Assembly: GCA_028718575.1 (NCBI GenBank)
Contig: JAQULN010000025.1
Location: forward strand, 1-13,941
Length of the DNA: 13,941 nucleotides
Reading direction: 5' to 3'
Source: Candidatus Krumholzibacteriia bacterium
GTDB lineage: Bacteria; Krumholzibacteriota; Krumholzibacteriia; LZORAL124-64-63
In this document: positions 13,356 to 13,941 of the stretch, piece by piece
Numbering within the stretch: the first letter of the stretch is position 1
Layout of the letters: every line of letters begins with the position of its first letter
Position numbers and translations under genes: made by a program
The notes under the pieces: model-generated
The model's database searches: none
Seen by the model: only the letters and a program-made list of their open reading frames with translations
What the model was told of the DNA's origin: nothing

Positions 13356-13941
13356 ATGAAGTGGGATTGCGGTATCTTTCTCTGGGCCGGCCGCTCGGCG
13401 CGGCGTTATGGGGCTGCGCTGATTCTGCTGGCGGCCGTGGCGCCGGTCGCGGCCGGTCGCGGGGGGCAGGGATTTCGCGGCGAGACTGGCGCTGGTTCAC
13501 TCTGGTATGTGAGCGCCGAGGTCGGCGATGATGACAATCCCGGGTCGCAGGAGTTGCCGTTTGCCACGATCCAGCGCGGGATCGTTGCGGCGAACGGCGG
13601 CGATACGGTCCTGCTTGCCGCCGGCGTCTACACCGGCGAAGGTAACCGCGATCTCGACTTCATGGGCAAAGCCATCACGGTGCGGTCCCTGAACGGCTAC
13701 CGGTCGGCCTGCGTGGTCGACGCCGAAGGGAGCCCGGCCGAGCCGCGGGTCGGCTTCCGGTTCCGCGGCGGGGAGACGTGCGCGGCGGTCCTCGAAGGGA
13801 TCACCGTCACCGGCGGCTATCCTGCCGGAATTTGGTGCGGCGATGCCGGCGTCGCCGTGGCGACCGCGCCCACCTTGCGCGACCTCGATCTCCAGCAGAA
13901 CCCGGGCGCCGGGCTGCTGGTCGAGGGGCTCTGGGGATATT
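13356..13941 (+). CDS. Secreted right-handed parallel beta-helix protein, 3' end cut by window
   Basis: The frame stays open from ATG 13356 to the window edge (195 residues visible), with TAG at 13326-13328 just upstream and no other start between. GGGGGT at 13343-13348 is a fair ribosome site seven bases before the ATG. The signal peptide has RSARR followed by a hydrophobic core (~18-31), probably cut near AAG-34. Then comes LWYVSAEVGDDDNPGSQELPFATIQ in outline (49-73) and the line GGDTVLLAAGVYTGEGNRDL (81-100), typical of the first turn of DUF1565/pectate-lyase-like beta-helix proteins. Coils follow (KAITVRS, VLEGITVTGG, APTLRDLDL). Such proteins are surface or secreted and often large; many end in a sorting domain that is not visible here. 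No catalytic residue can be assigned from this part. Confidence 0.88.
   Translation, partial: MKWDCGIFLWAGRSARRYGAALILLAAVAPVAAGRGGQGFRGETGAGSLWYVSAEVGDDDNPGSQELPFATIQRGIVAANGGDTVLLAAGVYTGEGNRDLDFMGKAITVRSLNGYRSACVVDAEGSPAEPRVGFRFRGGETCAAVLEGITVTGGYPAGIWCGDAGVAVATAPTLRDLDLQQNPGAGLLVEGLWGY

Noticed and set aside
1..13941. CRISPR arrays, tRNA, rRNA, insertion sequences or phage genes
   Set aside because: No regularly spaced identical repeats with unique spacers, no cloverleaf-like sequence and no transposase or integrase motif was seen on either strand.

Overview
The window is GC-rich DNA (roughly 70% G+C by eye, dipping towards 50% inside two genes) from a diderm bacterium. The outer-membrane lifestyle shows in two lipoprotein signal peptides with Thr at +2, two signal-peptide-bearing proteins that end in an aromatic beta-barrel signature (YRF), and further exported proteins. 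There is no rRNA, tRNA or other phylogenetic marker. The mix (beta-helix protein of the 'PFATIQ..GDTVLLAAGVYTG' type, propeller lipoproteins, orphan barrels, a good sigma-54-type promoter) recalls high-GC FCB-group candidate lineages such as Eisenbacteria or Krumholzibacteriota. That assignment is inference only.

Left part, + strand: the 3' end of an EamA/DMT drug-metabolite exporter; a 234-bp gap with a -24/-12 (sigma-54-like) promoter; a 64-codon orphan gene closed by a clear intrinsic terminator; then an exported DUF4097-type repeat protein with eight DTGSG repeats.

Centre, - strand (read from 9683 down to 2595): five tightly coupled genes. Two paralogous beta-propeller lipoproteins come first, then two paralogous outer-membrane barrel proteins, then a class I SAM methyltransferase. 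Junctions are a 4-nt gap, a 4-nt ATGA overlap, a 20-nt gap and a 1-nt gap. The lipoproteins and barrels have no function I can name, and this duplicated lipoprotein/barrel operon is the best candidate in the window for an undescribed system. It converges on the DUF4097 gene at a perfect 22-bp palindrome that contains one stop codon and touches the other.

Right part, - strand: a POT/PTR-like MFS transporter with a TTG start, a YfcA-like TauE/SafE (TSUP) permease, and an exported phosphodiester glycosidase (NAGPA/DUF2233). Between the first two lie a degenerate 9-nt tandem repeat and an inverted repeat. Last, divergently on +, is the 5' part of a secreted right-handed beta-helix protein that runs off the window.
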